From assembly GCA_015501055.1 (NCBI GenBank), contig JADNYV010000153.1:1-64000 (forward strand): DNA of 64,000 nucleotides. The letters run 5' to 3'. The DNA comes from Mucidula mucida. Lineage: Eukaryota > Basidiomycota > Agaricomycetes > Agaricales > Physalacriaceae. A model generated the notes under the pieces. The model was not told the origin of the DNA. It saw only the letters and a program-made list of their open reading frames with translations, and made no database searches. The translations under genes and the position numbers were made by a program. Each line of letters opens with the position of its first letter. The stretch's first letter is position 1. Of this stretch, positions 9,533 through 20,746 are shown in pieces.

Positions 9533-10467
9533 CTAGAAGTACTTGCTGCTGCGACGACCGATCCATCGACCTGATGGTGCACGGCGGACTGCATCTCCAG
9601 TATCCTCATCGTCGCCAGTAGTGTCTTCATCATCGCCAGTAGTGTCTTCATCATCACCAGTGGTGTCTTCATCATCGCCGGTGGTGGTGCTATCATCGTC
9701 ACCGCTGGTTTCGTCGTCCCCGGTACTGGTCTCGTCATCTCCAGTAGTGGTTTCATCATCTCCGGTGGTCTCATCATCCCCAGTAGTGGTCTCGTCGTCC
9801 CCAGTAGTGGTCTCGTCGTCCCCAGTAGTGGTTTCGTCGTCCCCAGTGGTTTCGTCGTCCCCAGTACTGGTCTCGTCATCTCCAGTAGTGGTTTCATCGT
9901 CCCCGGTACTGGTGTCATCATCTCCAGTTGTGGTCTCATCATCATCTCCAGTAGTGGTCTCATCACCATCTTCAGTATCTTCACTGTCCTCATCCCCCAT
10001 ATCTTCATCGTCCTCGTCCTCATCCCCCATAGCACCATCACCTAACAATCATCAGTCAGGCATACTCTTTGATCTGTGAGAACCGCGTACCTCCACTGCC
10101 ACCGCCACAGCAGCATCCACAACAGCCTCCATTCATTGACGCGCGCCGCTGGAGTCCAACCGCGCGTCGAATCGCGTTAAGCCCGCGCGCATCAATCGAC
10201 CTCAGTGCTTTGGTCAATTCAGCGTGGCGCCGCTTAGCCTCGGCGCGCTTTTGTGGGATACTAGCTTTGGGGATCGAAGAACGCGTATGCTTGTGGCCAT
10301 TGTAGTGCGGCGCGCGACGACCGAGTTGAGATCCTCCATTCGACCTACCAATGTGATGAGTACTACCGACTGCAAAGAAATAAGTTATGCGCTTACGAAG
10401 GAGAAGCCGCCATAACACTAAGCGCCATCGCCGCGAGAACGAGCATGGAGGATTTCGAGAAGAGCAT
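9533..10467 (-). CDS. Secreted TGDD-repeat protein A (novel paralog family)
   Basis: Exons 10467-10397, 10344-10091 and 10041-9533 join to 277 aa. In order: a hydrophobic signal peptide; SNGGSQLGRRAP; a very basic helical segment (QKRAEAKRRHAELTKALRS, then IDARGLNAIRRAV) ending LQRRA; a cysteine cluster GGCCGCCCGGG; an acidic stretch; about 17 TGDD[E/D] repeats; and a basic tail RRAPSGRWIGRRSSKYF. RR dipeptides before Ala recur and could be Kex2-type cleavage sites. The repeat is coded by a GTC/GTCC-rich minisatellite, so other frames also stay open. The paralog at 24723-25723 keeps exon structure and domain order. Function unknown; metal binding by the Cys cluster is only an inference. Confidence 0.85.
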
Positions 10468-10941
10468 CGTGAAGATGGATGGGGTTGAGAGTACTAGGAT
10501 GTGGATGAAGACAAAGAACCTTAGACTGCCTGCGTCTAAAGTGAATATGTGAGCACTGCTGGAGATTCAAGGTGTCAGACTGAGTCTTTTATAGGCAGAC
10601 TCTGCCACACAACCGGTGTGGTCAGGATAATCTCCATGATGCTGCACTGCTTTCATCAATGGCGCGCCATAGTGATGCGGCGATGGACGGCATATCACCC
10701 CGCACTTGATGACGCCTGGAGGGCGAGTTGTTATGGTCAATGATGAATTTATCGCTTGGCGCACTAAGAAATGGTAAAGCCAGCAATTCGTGTCAAGGGA
10801 AGTTGAGATTCATCAAGTAAGGATACAACAATTTGGTTTCTTCGCGCGACTGCGCACAGCAATTTTCAGCCTAAGCAGTAACCGTATTAGTGACGCGCTC
10901 CATGTTGATCATCAGACCATACCATTCAAAGTTGCAGTCAA
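10468..10941. other. Intergenic between TGDD-A and ureG
   Basis: No supported gene. It holds the presumed promoter of TGDD-A; near 10585 the minus-strand TATAAAAGA is a likely TATA box, roughly 120 bp upstream of the start codon. Confidence 0.5.
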
Positions 10942-11953
10942 TCATTCGTCACCTACAGCACCGGCCTGACCGGGGCTTCCAGCCGACCTCCATGCAGCTA
11001 ATATCAGCCCGACAACATCGTCAACACCCTTGCCTTCCTTCACGCTCGCGAAAATGGTCGGCCCATCACCCCTCATCTGCTTCGAATCGCGCGCCATCAC
11101 CTCCAAAGACGCTCCGACGTACGGCGCGAGATCCGTCTACCGACATGTAAAGGCAAGAAGGTCTCAAAAGAAGAAGGCTCACCTTGTTGATTACCAGCAG
11201 ATCAGACTGCGAAATACCAGGCCCGCCTTTGCGAGGAATCTTGTCTCCGCCTGAGACGTCGATGACATAAATAATGTAATCGGCAAGCTCTCTGGAATAG
11301 TTGGCGGCGAGATTATCGCCTCCGCTTTCGACGAGCAGTATTTGGCACCCGAATTTGGCTTGGAGTGTTTCAAGAGCGCCCATATTGGCACTAATGTCCT
11401 CACGGATAGCAGCATGCGGGCAACCCCCAGTTTCAATGGCGAGGATACGAGAGGTGGGTAATGCTTTGTTTTTGATAAGAAATTCTTGATCTTCTTTGGT
11501 GAAGATGTCGTTTGTGACAGTGCCTGCGGGGGAGGTCAGGGAAGAGCACGGAGGCGACCAAGGCACTTTTACCAAGATTATATTCTTTTCTCAATTTCTG
11601 GCACAGAGCCAGAGTTAGCGCCGTCTTTCCTGAGCCTACTGGACTACATCCGACGCGTCAGGACACGACGTGATGAAGAGAGAATGCATACCCTCCAATA
11701 CCAATCGTGAATCCCCGTTCTTCAAAGTTTCTTCCAGAGTAATCCGGCATGTCGCGATCAGAATACTTTCCTAGTAGAGTGTAAGGCGGAATCGGAGTGG
11801 TAAACGATCTACATGCTTACCGGCGTGGCTATAGTGCTCGTGTGTGTGGCCATGCTCGCCGCCATGGTCGTGCGAGTGTGGCGCACCATCGTGGGAGTGA
11901 GCATGTACAGGCCCGGCTCCAGCGGTCAAGTTGTTAATGAATGGAACGTTCAT
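10942..11953 (-). CDS. ureG: Urease accessory GTPase UreG
   Basis: Five exons (11953-11821, 11770-11692, 11643-11573, 11523-11183, 11136-10942) give 272 aa. The N-terminal 60 residues are His-rich ([20 protein letters not shown]), a nickel-binding extension usual in fungal and plant UreG. Then follow [15 protein letters not shown] (Walker A, split by intron 2), [29 protein letters not shown] and [14 protein letters not shown] (guanine specificity NKxD, split by intron 4). UreG uses GTP to deliver nickel to apo-urease together with UreD and UreF. No urease gene is in this window. Cytosolic. All family motifs are intact. Confidence 0.95.
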
Positions 11954-13562
11954 GATGATGGTCGTCGATGATGAAAATGGTCTTATCTTATCTTCGCTTC
12001 TTGGAAATCCACGTGGGTTTCTTAATTAAATTGAAACTTGTATCCTTTTCGGGAAACTGGTTCTGCAAATGGTCTGCTCCTTCTTGTTTCCTAGTCCTAT
12101 GAAACTCCTGAACTCTGCCGTCTTATTATCGGCTTCCAGATACTGCATCGATGAACCTTTTGCACCCTCGTTACCCAAATCGGTGTCTCAGTACTGTCCG
12201 AATGACTTAGGCAGGCATTTCCCGACTCTCCAACGTAATGTGCCCCGCCTCGTGGCGGGCCTTTGTTGGCGACTCACTAGTACTGGACCAACCCGGGCGG
12301 CATCGAGTGCTGATGCCATTATCCTTTATTTGAACAGTGACAGATGGCCGAATCGGCTCGAGAACTCAGCTGATTCTCAGTCTCCGTAAGTGCTATCATT
12401 CCACGCGTCAGTACCAATGTGTATGAAGCATAAGTTTAGGAATGAAAGTGTTCTTGCACTATCCAGATTGCAATGAATGCGGAGCCGCACACATAACGCG
12501 CGTTCTCCGAGGTCGTGTTCACCTTATCGGACATAACCGTTGCCCGGGACCCTCGTTATCTAGCCCATCCGGAAACACTCTAACAGCTAAGGACCTCGTA
12601 ACTGCGTGGTCTTTTTAAGGATTCCGTACAGTACGTATGTTCAATTAATTGTAGCTCACGTTCGGAACTATGCATCTCAACCGCATCGGTGTGAGTTCCT
12701 CCCCCCTTTCGAAGGCACGCAAGGCAACTTGGCTGTAACCTTGCGAATTGCCACCCCCGTCGTGACTCTGTCAAACTATTGTCGGACTTCTGTCTGAAGC
12801 ACATTGGACTCCCGGCTTCATCGTAGCATCCGAGCTTGACTAGCCGCATTGGCGTACTTAGGCGACTATCACCTTATACTTGTGCCGAAGCGCAAAACGC
12901 CACCGTTCTTTCTCAGATTGGCCACTGATACGCTGTGAGAGGGCTTTCCATTTACCTTCGGTGGTTCTGTTCTCCTCTATCCTTGCACGGTGGCAAAGCA
13001 GAGATGTCTTACTTTTGGCTATCAATAGTCGTTGTGCCAATGTTGTGCCTCGAGGAATGTAGTCGGCTGTCATTCATTTGTACATTCTTCTGAGGCATTT
13101 CCATGGACACACTATGACCGAATCCTATAGAATAACGTGTTGACCATCGAAGATGAGTGTACGAGATTTCGTCAACGTTCCGTGCCGGCGTGTTCGGTGG
13201 AAGTTCTAGCATGCAGGAATCGCGTTGCTTCTCCACGACAGTGGTGCTTATTCCACTTGGTGAAAAATCTGTGATGTCAAGGTGTACCCAATGAGACCAT
13301 TGATGATGATGATAGCACTCCTTTAGGGTTGCGAAAACACCTCCGGTTTTCATTATGAAATGAAATGATCGAGGCACGATCCTGTCAGGAAGGGCCTGGC
13401 AACGTTCTCGGAGTTTCCCCCCATAAGGATCGAAGCGAATTACCTGATTAGGACCACCTTCTCTTCCTCTTACTTTCATCTCCCTCTTCATAAAGCTCGC
13501 CTCTGCTTAAGAGAGCACCATCGCATTCCCTTTCCCCACGTTCTCTACTTATCTTTCCTTCG
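11954..13562. other. Intergenic, 1.6 kb, no supported gene
   Basis: Short ORFs on both strands (106 codons plus at 12069, 160 codons minus at 13009-13491) have no recognisable domains or splice pattern. A small CCCGCC-TCGT-GGCGGG hairpin lies near 12245. Confidence 0.45.
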
Positions 13563-15800
13563 ATGGCCATGAAGTCGATTTCCCTTCTGTCCGTCTTTTC
13601 GGCGACTGCAAATGCTTACTGGTTGATGGGTGTTGGTTCGTTTTTCTCTCGAGGTCGCCAGTCTTTGCTCTGAATACTTCCTGATCACAGATACCTTGTT
13701 TGACACCCCCAACGTCTAGACCCCATTATCAGCCCCGACGGGGTCGCGACGCATGCTCATAAGGGTGGGAGGCTTCTCCTTGCTGTCTGACAAGAAACGA
13801 ATGACGGCTCTCCAGTCCTCGGTGGAAGCAACTTTGATGCATCCGTGAACACTGCCGAACTACGCCAGAGTCAGTGCACAACCACTCCCATCGCCGAGGA
13901 TAAATCTTCGTATTGGGTTCCCGTGAGTTCTGCTACTGGCCGTAGACGTCGGAGCACTAATTGGCTTGTTCAGAACTTTTATTTCGAGTCAGTATGTTTC
14001 GCTGCAGGTCAACAGCTCGCTCAATTATTCTAGATGGGCAAATGGTTCCGTCAGTGATGTTACTGGTGGCGCGGTGATGTAAGCGAATTTGCGTGATATG
14101 ACGCGTTTACTGAAAGCTTCATAGCTGTACGTGGCCTTCTACTACCCACAAAGTAGGGCGCACTAACATTCGGCAGACTATCTATTCCCTGATGAGGCCG
14201 GGAAAACAACACCTTTCCCTGATGATGTGAGTACAACTGCAAAATTTAACGGAAGACTTTGACACATTTCGTCCTTTAGTTCCGTATGATTTCTGGTAAG
14301 TCGAAGCCTCCCGAACGCAAACCAACTCTGATGATATATTTTAGGAACCCCTACTCTGCGTTCGTATGATGCGTCAGACCCTGCGCAACAAGCTGTCTCC
14401 TACTTGTGCCTCGATTACACCGCTGGCAGTTCCACAACGCGTCACACTGGCATCCCTGATATGGCCTGCCCAGATGGTATCCGCGCCCAACTGGTAACCT
14501 GCTCTACATCCGTTCAAGTGCCACTTACTGATTTGTGTTCGAAAGAACTTCCCTAGTTGCTGGGATGGCAAGGTAGGAGCCAGAAACTCCCCGTAGCCAA
14601 CACAATCTCAATTCCCTTAGAACGTCGATTCTGATGATCACAAGTCTCACGTCGCTTTCCGTTCTGGAGGACCAGATACCGGTGATTGCTTGGACCCGGA
14701 TTTCCCAAAGTCGCTTCCGCGTATTTTTGTTGAGGTACTTGATCTGCCGTCTTTGACACTCAGAATGTTGACGCAAATAGATCTATTGGGGTACTCAAGA
14801 CTTCAACAGCGTTCGTTCTCAGGCCAAGAACCCGAACCAGCCATTTGTGTAAGTAGCTCGTGTTCCCCTCCTTCTTGAATTGTCATTTAGGATGTCGGTT
14901 TAGCTTGGCTCAAGGGGATGCCACGGGTTATGGACACCACGGCGGTCGGTGCATTTCATCACTAGATGGGTTCTTTCTGACTTGCCGTGACAGATTTCAT
15001 CAACGGGTGGGACACTGCAACTCTACAAAAGGCCGTTGACGAATGTCACTGCGGTATGTCTTTAAAATTACGCGCCATGGAAGCGAATTCCTCATGCATG
15101 CAATAGACCCTTACGGTGACCCGCAATGTTGCGCTGATGCAGGAATATTCACCCTCCAGAAGGACAAGCAGTGCAAGAAGACCAACATTGTCAACGAGCG
15201 AAGTACGTGGCGCATGCTTTCGGGACCTCGTGTACTCATACCTGTTTCTTAGCCACTGGGCTTCTGGCCAAGCTACCCGGAAACAATCCTATCTCAGGTC
15301 TAGGGGGCAAAGCCACCAACGCTGCCAGCAATGACGACCCCGGCTTTGTGACTCCTGTTTATGTCTACACAGATGGAAAGTACCCCAACGCCGACTACAC
15401 TGGCGTTTCCAGCGGTGGGTCCTCGGGTTCACAGCCAAGTTCGCCCGAGGACAGCTCGATCTCCGCACCAAGCCCGAGCTCTAGTTCCGTAGTCGATTCA
15501 GACTCCGGATCTGACACGGCTTCGACAAGTGCTGCTGCATCGTCGAGCACCGCTGGTGGCGTCTTAGCCGCGAACCCTCCCTCATCTTCTGCGACGTCTA
15601 CCGCAGTAGTTGCGTCGTCTTCTACCGCTTCATCCTCTTCGGCCTCGGGTTCCTCGTCGACTGGTACATGCAGCAATGACACTCATGATGGTCACCACAA
15701 GCACCACGGTGCCCATGGCGCCCACAATCGTCGCGAAACATCTCGCGCTCGCCGCGTTCACCGTCGTCACCTGGATTATACTGGTGCGAACACGTTCTGA
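13563..15800 (+). CDS. DUF1996 secreted protein with Ser-rich, His-rich tail; frame break near start
   Basis: Many-exon gene. Signal peptide MAMKSISLLSVFSATANAYW; then QRLDPIISPDGVATHAHKVLGGSNF, the start of the DUF1996 domain, which contains the family motifs THAHKVLGGSNF, GGAVIYYLFPDEAG, CWDGKNVDSDDHKSHVAF, LPRIFVEIYWGTQDF, GYGHHG and DFINGWDTATLQKAV. It ends CCADAGIF...TTGLLAKLPGNNPISG. The last 120 residues are Ser-rich, then His-rich with dibasic sites. Frame across 14078-14177 needs a 2-nt exon (14125-14126). Near 13690-13715 a run of five C puts the signal peptide out of frame with the domain by two bases: a real inactivating indel, a sequencing error or unrecognised splicing. The domain's function is not established. 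Confidence 0.85.
14125..14126 (+). other. Two-nucleotide micro-exon in the DUF1996 gene
   Basis: Intron 14079-14124 (GTAAGC...TTCATAG) and intron 14127-14176 (GTACGT...CGGCAG) flank the dinucleotide CT. Only its inclusion joins GGAV to YYLFPDEAG in frame and yields the conserved Ile-Tyr. Both introns have their own branch-like site (ACTGA, CTAAC). Confidence 0.65.
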
Positions 15801-16074
15801 GGTGCTCGGCATCCGAGTCGTCCTTTCGTATTCTTCTGATTTCCTCCCGTTATGATGCGTATTGTTATTCTTTCACGTCTTTCCTAGTTTTGGCTCAGTG
15901 AGCCTATGTACAAGTGCTTTCGGTCACCTCACTATCACAATCCGCTAGACGGTGAATGTGCTGCTTATGTTACTGCTCTGTCTTGGAATCGATTCAAGTG
16001 TATATCCACATGTCTGCGTTCGCGTCTCATATATACTTCAGTAGAGCTGAATAGATTCTGCAATTGAATGTCCT
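15801..16074. other. Convergent intergenic spacer
   Basis: 3' ends of the DUF1996 gene (plus) and of the 228-codon gene (minus) face each other. T-rich, no further structure seen. Confidence 0.5.
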
Positions 16075-16761
16075 TTAGATAAAGTAAATATGCGGTTCTC
16101 GCATGATGATGCCCATCTTCCTCATAATCTCGCACATGTCCTTCTTGTCCTCGACTATCTTACCCTCAGCATCGGGTATGTAGACGACTCTCCTCGTCGG
16201 CCGAACGTGCGCCACCCACGAGGGTTCGCTCTCCCAGGAATTGTCGCTGGTCCTCTTTTTAACAAACTGCTCCAAGTCCATGATAACAGTGGGCGCGTCT
16301 CTCGGCAGTCCGAAACTTATCCGACGATTGAACCAGCCACACATCAGCCGTGCTAGTCCCGCTAGAGCTGCATACGTCGCAGGCTCTAGCATGCCGCCGT
16401 GAGCTGGGTCTGGTATCTCGGATACAGCCCATTCCGGATGGCCGCGACAGAAGTACTCTAGTTCGTCGCGAAGACGGACGGAGAGTTTAGAGTCCACGAT
16501 GAGGAACTGGTATATGCGGTAGAAGGCTGCCAACGGGGTGTCGCGTCCCGGTGACGGTCTAGGGCGCAGGCACGTGCACGTGAACAGCGACGGCCAGAAT
16601 GGAAAGGAAGCCGTCCGTGCCTTTGGAAGTTGCATTGATACGCGCCAGGTATCAGCGCGCACGGGCCATCGTGGGAAACGCGCTTCGACGGCGGATGGGT
16701 CGGCGATGAGCTGGACGATGGTTGGGGGAAGAGGTTCTGTGCGTCTCGTTAAAACTGACAT
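16075..16761 (-). CDS. Hypothetical protein, 228 aa, intronless
   Basis: A single open frame with normal amino-acid composition. No signal peptide or membrane span is evident. Visible features: a Trp/Arg-rich centre (RFPRWPVRADTWRVS), FYRIYQFLIVDSKLSVRLRDELEYF, a Gly/Ala helix (PATYAALAGLARLMCGWF), then DLEQFVKKRTSDNSWESEPSWVAHVRP and an acidic/basic C-terminal end. I recognise no family. The start at 16761 is the first ATG. The frame is conserved enough in composition to be real, but no homology supports it. Confidence 0.55.
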   Translation of the reverse strand: MSVLTRRTEPLPPTIVQLIADPSAVEARFPRWPVRADTWRVSMQLPKARTASFPFWPSLFTCTCLRPRPSPGRDTPLAAFYRIYQFLIVDSKLSVRLRDELEYFCRGHPEWAVSEIPDPAHGGMLEPATYAALAGLARLMCGWFNRRISFGLPRDAPTVIMDLEQFVKKRTSDNSWESEPSWVAHVRPTRRVVYIPDAEGKIVEDKKDMCEIMRKMGIIMREPHIYFI

Positions 16762-17172
16762 CGTTCGTCTTGACTAAGGATTCTACGGGAACGCTGGTTG
16801 CTTAAATATATGCGTCTATTCGAATCTGGACACGACATTCGGACTGCCAAGATGACGAAACTCGAAGCGATGCCACGGTACCTTGAGAATTCAAAAAAGG
16901 GGTTGTCAGTGTTAATGAGCCCCAAGGAAGGGCGAAAAACTATGTCCAGTAGGACTGTACGTACAATGGCCTGGAGATCCACATCGAGAATGTTCGTTGT
17001 CAAAACAGAAGCCTCCACTGCGGAACCCTGATGCTGTGAAGGGAACTTGGACATGGCGTAGAACAGGCTGGTGCAGCATCTTAGTAAATATAGTAACAGT
17101 GACTGTATCGAAGGTAGACCACGAGCCTGTCATGGCAGTTTAATAGAGGTACTTAATGGGAACGATTGACTA

Positions 17173-18635
17173 CTAAGCCTCGCTTTTGATCTCCAAAACA
17201 GGCAACGCTGGAGGAGGACGCGTGTAGCTTTTAGGTGAGGTGGAACGAGTGTCCAAGTCATCATCGCTGTTCTCTCTCTGTGCAATGCTTTCAAGGTGGA
17301 CAGGGACATTGCCGATCGAGGTAGCGGTTTCGATGTCCTCGTTTTCACTGAAATGCCAGCGGATCTCGCTCGAAGGAGCTTGAGTGGTTCCGCGACTTCG
17401 TCCTTGGCTGACACGTATAACGATGCTACAAAACTAGGGGCATAGAAATTGCGTTGAAACAGCACGACTTGAGGGAGGCAAACGACGTACCACGATGCCC
17501 TAAGAATGATCCCGATTAGTTCGTTGGTAACGTGGCGTCATGAAAACATACGATAATAGGAGCGGACTGTATATGGCTTGTCAATACGTACCAATCGCGG
17601 CCTGAACGAATGACCCACAATGTCCGAGAAGATGAAACATGAGAAGGATCCAGACACAAGAGTGATGATCATACACAAAGACACGATAGTAGGCGCAGTA
17701 GCTAGAAGGACTTTGAATGTTCATTCGAGATGCAGTCGTATGACATACCTGATTCTACGACAACAGCTACGATGCGGGTCAAAGAGTCGTCCTCCTTCAG
17801 GCCGTTAGGTCGGTTCGTAACGCTCAAGATTCGATAAGCGATGAGTCCTGAAAAAAATGAGGGTCAGATACGAGGCAGAACCTCACGGGAAGGGACGTGC
17901 CAGTACAGACAAGATTGAGGAGTGCCGTTGATGAAAAAAAGATAGTTAACCCCGTTACGAGGTTGGGCGGTAAGCCCCTTTCACCGGTGAAGGTAGCGCC
18001 CAAGTATAACCACGCAATGCCAGACCCTAAGCAACCTTGAGTGACACACACTGAGGTGGGATGATACTTACCAAGGACAGCAAGACACGTGAGAACAGGA
18101 ATCACAATGACTATGAGGCACTTATTCCATACAACAAACGTCCGGAAAACCTGGGGGCGTGATTAGTGTTGAGGATCAAGTAACATGGCAATATGCACCA
18201 GAAATGCATCATAGAGGAGTACGACCAGCACGAAGAGGACGCAGACGAGAATACCCATAGGTGATGAGTAGCTCCCTGAGGCAATAACGCCCCTGCTGAC
18301 GTTGGCATATTTGTAGGCGTACATGCATCGTCCGGCTACAGCGAGACATCTCTGCAATGAAAGTTGAGAACATGCTGTATCCCAAGAAATGACAGCCCAT
18401 TCACCGCACTGATGAACACCAGGAGTAAGACGTGGGTGACTGCGAGGTAGTTCTGACTGCGCCCAGCCTTGTAACGCTGGTAGAGTAGCTTGCTGCACTC
18501 GAGCGCGATTACTAGGTATATCCCTAGAAACCATCAGCAAAGTAGAACGTGACAGGCGGTTCATGTCAGCGCACCAAATAAAAATGTACCAGCGTAAGAC
18601 GCAATGAGCGCGGAGTCGTGGTCGTTCAGAGCCAT
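17173..18635 (-). CDS. Seven-helix membrane protein of the basidiomycete DUF6533/DUF6534 type
   Basis: A multi-exon gene on the minus strand. ATG at 18635 starts MALNDHDSALIASYAG; an intron joins TFLFG to IYLVIALECSKLLYQRYKAG. Further hydrophobic segments are VTHVLLLVFISAVNGLSFLG, VFRTFVVWNKCLIVIVIPVL, then GIAWLYLGATFTG, LVTGLTIFFSSTALLNLV, IVSLCMIITLVSGSFSC and LIGIILRASWY. The R-x-F-V-V-W-N-K segment before a membrane helix is characteristic of this basidiomycete family. A polar cytoplasmic tail ends ALPVLEIKSEA. Ligand and signalling partner are unknown. Exon borders are inferred; the tail frame was chosen because it is acidic and Ser-rich like other family tails. Confidence 0.7.
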
Positions 18636-19432
18636 AGACGCTGGATATGTGCCTACGAAGGTAAAAGACGCAAACCATTCAAACCTTCCGCCAATTCAGA
18701 ATGAGACACTACGATCTGACCCGGAAACCGTTAGAGGTCTTGATCGAGGCCGCGAGGTTAAGGTTTAAAAGGAGGCCGTTCGCGTCCAACACATCGCAGC
18801 TTTCACCGCACAGAGGGCGTACGAAAGTTCTCACTGGCCCTCTCCAGAACGACCTTTTACCGTGCTCTGTACACCAAACGGCTTTCCGCGTTTGAGCGCG
18901 CTAGCCAAGTATCAAGGACACGTGATGATGTTCCCAATTCTGCCGCGCCGAATTGTGCCGCGATGTTCCTCTATGCAGACGACACCAAATGCTTACCAAA
19001 AACGAAGTGTACGATGACTAAAGGGCAGGTGTCAGAAAAACCCCTCGCGCTGAAAACCGAGTAAGAATTGATCTTCTGAGCAATGACAGACATATCATTT
19101 ATTGCTCTCTATTGCTCTGCCTCAAGACGATGGGCCGCAATCCGGCGCATCAAGGACAAAACCGTAGGTTTTCCCTCAACTATTTTGTTACGGGTATGAC
19201 ATCGCAGTACCACTACGCCTACCCCTCCGGCCTCCGCGCGTAGGAGCACTTGGAGAAGCTGCAATACCGTGAAGATTATTCTTAACCTTCATAGTGGCAG
19301 CCTTAATGGACGGGTCTGTAAAGGAGAAATCGGACGCGGCCAACACAAGAAACGCAGCTTCCTTGGGTGCAGCTCTCTGGTCTCCAAAATAGGCAATGCC
19401 GACCCGAGTCTCTATCCCCGATTCCCGATCCC
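18636..19432. other. Intergenic, divergent promoters
   Basis: No supported gene. Lies between the divergent membrane-protein gene (minus) and the heat-shock gene (plus). Confidence 0.5.
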
Positions 19433-19513
19433 GAATTTTCGAGAACGTTCTCCCACGCTGTATGCTCTTCGTCGAATGTTCAATGTTGACATCATTCGAA
19501 TGTTCGAGTATTC
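19433..19513 (+). promoter_or_regulatory. Heat-shock elements upstream of small HSP copy A
   Basis: 19433-19450 reads GAA-TT-TTC-GA-GAA-CG-TTC, four perfect alternating HSF pentamer units. A second cluster of GAA/TTC units lies at 19474-19513. A TATA box (GGTATAAAG) follows at 19522-19530, about 50 bp before the start codon. The first cluster is conserved in copy B. Confidence 0.9.
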
Positions 19514-19577
19514 TAACTGGCGGTATAAAGCGAGAGTCGCCGGCCTGGCTTACCCTACAACCTACAACCACATCGCA

Positions 19578-20129
19578 ATGTCTGTCTACTTCTACGAACC
19601 AAACTACCTCTTCGACCGCTTCTTCGAGAACGCTCTTGGGCTTCCTCAGCGGCAGATCCAGGGTGACAACACCAATACCGCCCCCACTGTCCTCCGTCCC
19701 AGGTAGGCTGCTTTCGCAGTTATCACGATCCCGTATCCTAACAACGTTTCTAGGATGGACTTGCATGAAGATGCAGAGAAGAATATTGTCACCGCGTTGT
19801 TCGAGCTCCCCGGGCTGAAGAAGGAGGATGTCAACATCGATGTCCGCGATGGACGTCTGACTGTTACCGGCGAGAGCAAGATTTCGAGCGAGCATCAAGA
19901 GGAGGGATATGCTGTGAAAGAAAGAAAGTTTGGAAAGTTCTCGAGGACGTTGAGACTTCCTCAGGGCGTCAAGGTAAACATAGCGGTTCCGTTCTGTCCA
20001 AGAGATGGAATTCTGACGAGTTGCTTACAGGAAGAACAGATCAACGCTTCGTTGGAGAATGGCGTCTTGACTGTTACGTTCCCCAAGGCTGCGCCTGAGT
20101 CGGCACCGAGGAAGATTACGATCTCTTAA
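19578..20129 (+). CDS. Small heat-shock protein, HSP20/alpha-crystallin family (copy A)
   Basis: Three exons (19578-19702, 19754-19973, 20031-20129) give 147 aa. The N-terminal 45 residues are family-like (YEPNYLFDRFFENALGL). The alpha-crystallin domain follows: MDLHEDAEKNIVTALFELPG, KEDVNIDVRDGRLTVTGESK, EERKFGKFSRTLRLPQGV-type segment, and the C-terminal ASLENGVLTVTFPKAAP motif (GVLTVTxP). A short tail ends KITIS, an I-x-I-type anchor for oligomers. An ATP-independent holdase chaperone in the cytosol. Heat-shock elements upstream predict HSF control. An inverted copy lies at 28506-29055. Confidence 0.95.
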
Positions 20130-20746
20130 GCATTCCAAGAAATCATCTACCTTGTATCAAAGCTTCTTTGCACTGTATCCAATAATGTCAACTTTGTTCT
20201 TCTAAACCTCAACATTCCTGTGATACAGAGTACTTGCCTTAGTCTTGTAGGCATAGCTTGAATACCCTTAGCATGGTGAATGGTCTCTTAATGTCCTGAA
20301 TGATACGACATTAATCCATCAATCCTTCACGAGTGCGAAGCGCGTGCGTGAGTAAATCTGAAGGGCAAGATGCGATCCTGTGATTCATTCTGATATTTCT
20401 AAGAAACCACGAGGATCGCGCTTAAAACTCGACTTTCATGGGGCTCCTAAACGCGTACTGACCTTGTTCTTGCCGTGGCCTTTTCAGACTTTCCTTGCAA
20501 TCCTGGTCCAGTCCATGTCGTGGCGGAAATTCGGTGTCCTCCTAGGGTGGGAGTGAGCACGACCATTTATTCTGCGCCGCAGAACAGCACAGCTAGAATG
20601 GACGGACTTGAAGTTGAACGTGGCGCAAAGCGTGGTATCTCACAGCACGTGTTGCCAATTTAGGCAAGTGCCTTTTGCCTTTCATTCCAAACCACTATCA
20701 GCAATCGCGACAACATCGACAACTACGGCCACGACGCGCAGCAGCC
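20130..20746. other. Intergenic, nothing recognised
   Basis: No supported gene; 3' UTR of the heat-shock gene at the left, presumed 5' flank of the decayed DUF6606-type gene at the right. Confidence 0.5.

Noticed and set aside
9543..10079. Long plus-strand Ser/Val/Pro repeat ORF opposite the TGDD-A gene
   Set aside because: It is the antisense of the repeat tract; the minus strand has splice sites, a signal peptide and a paralog.
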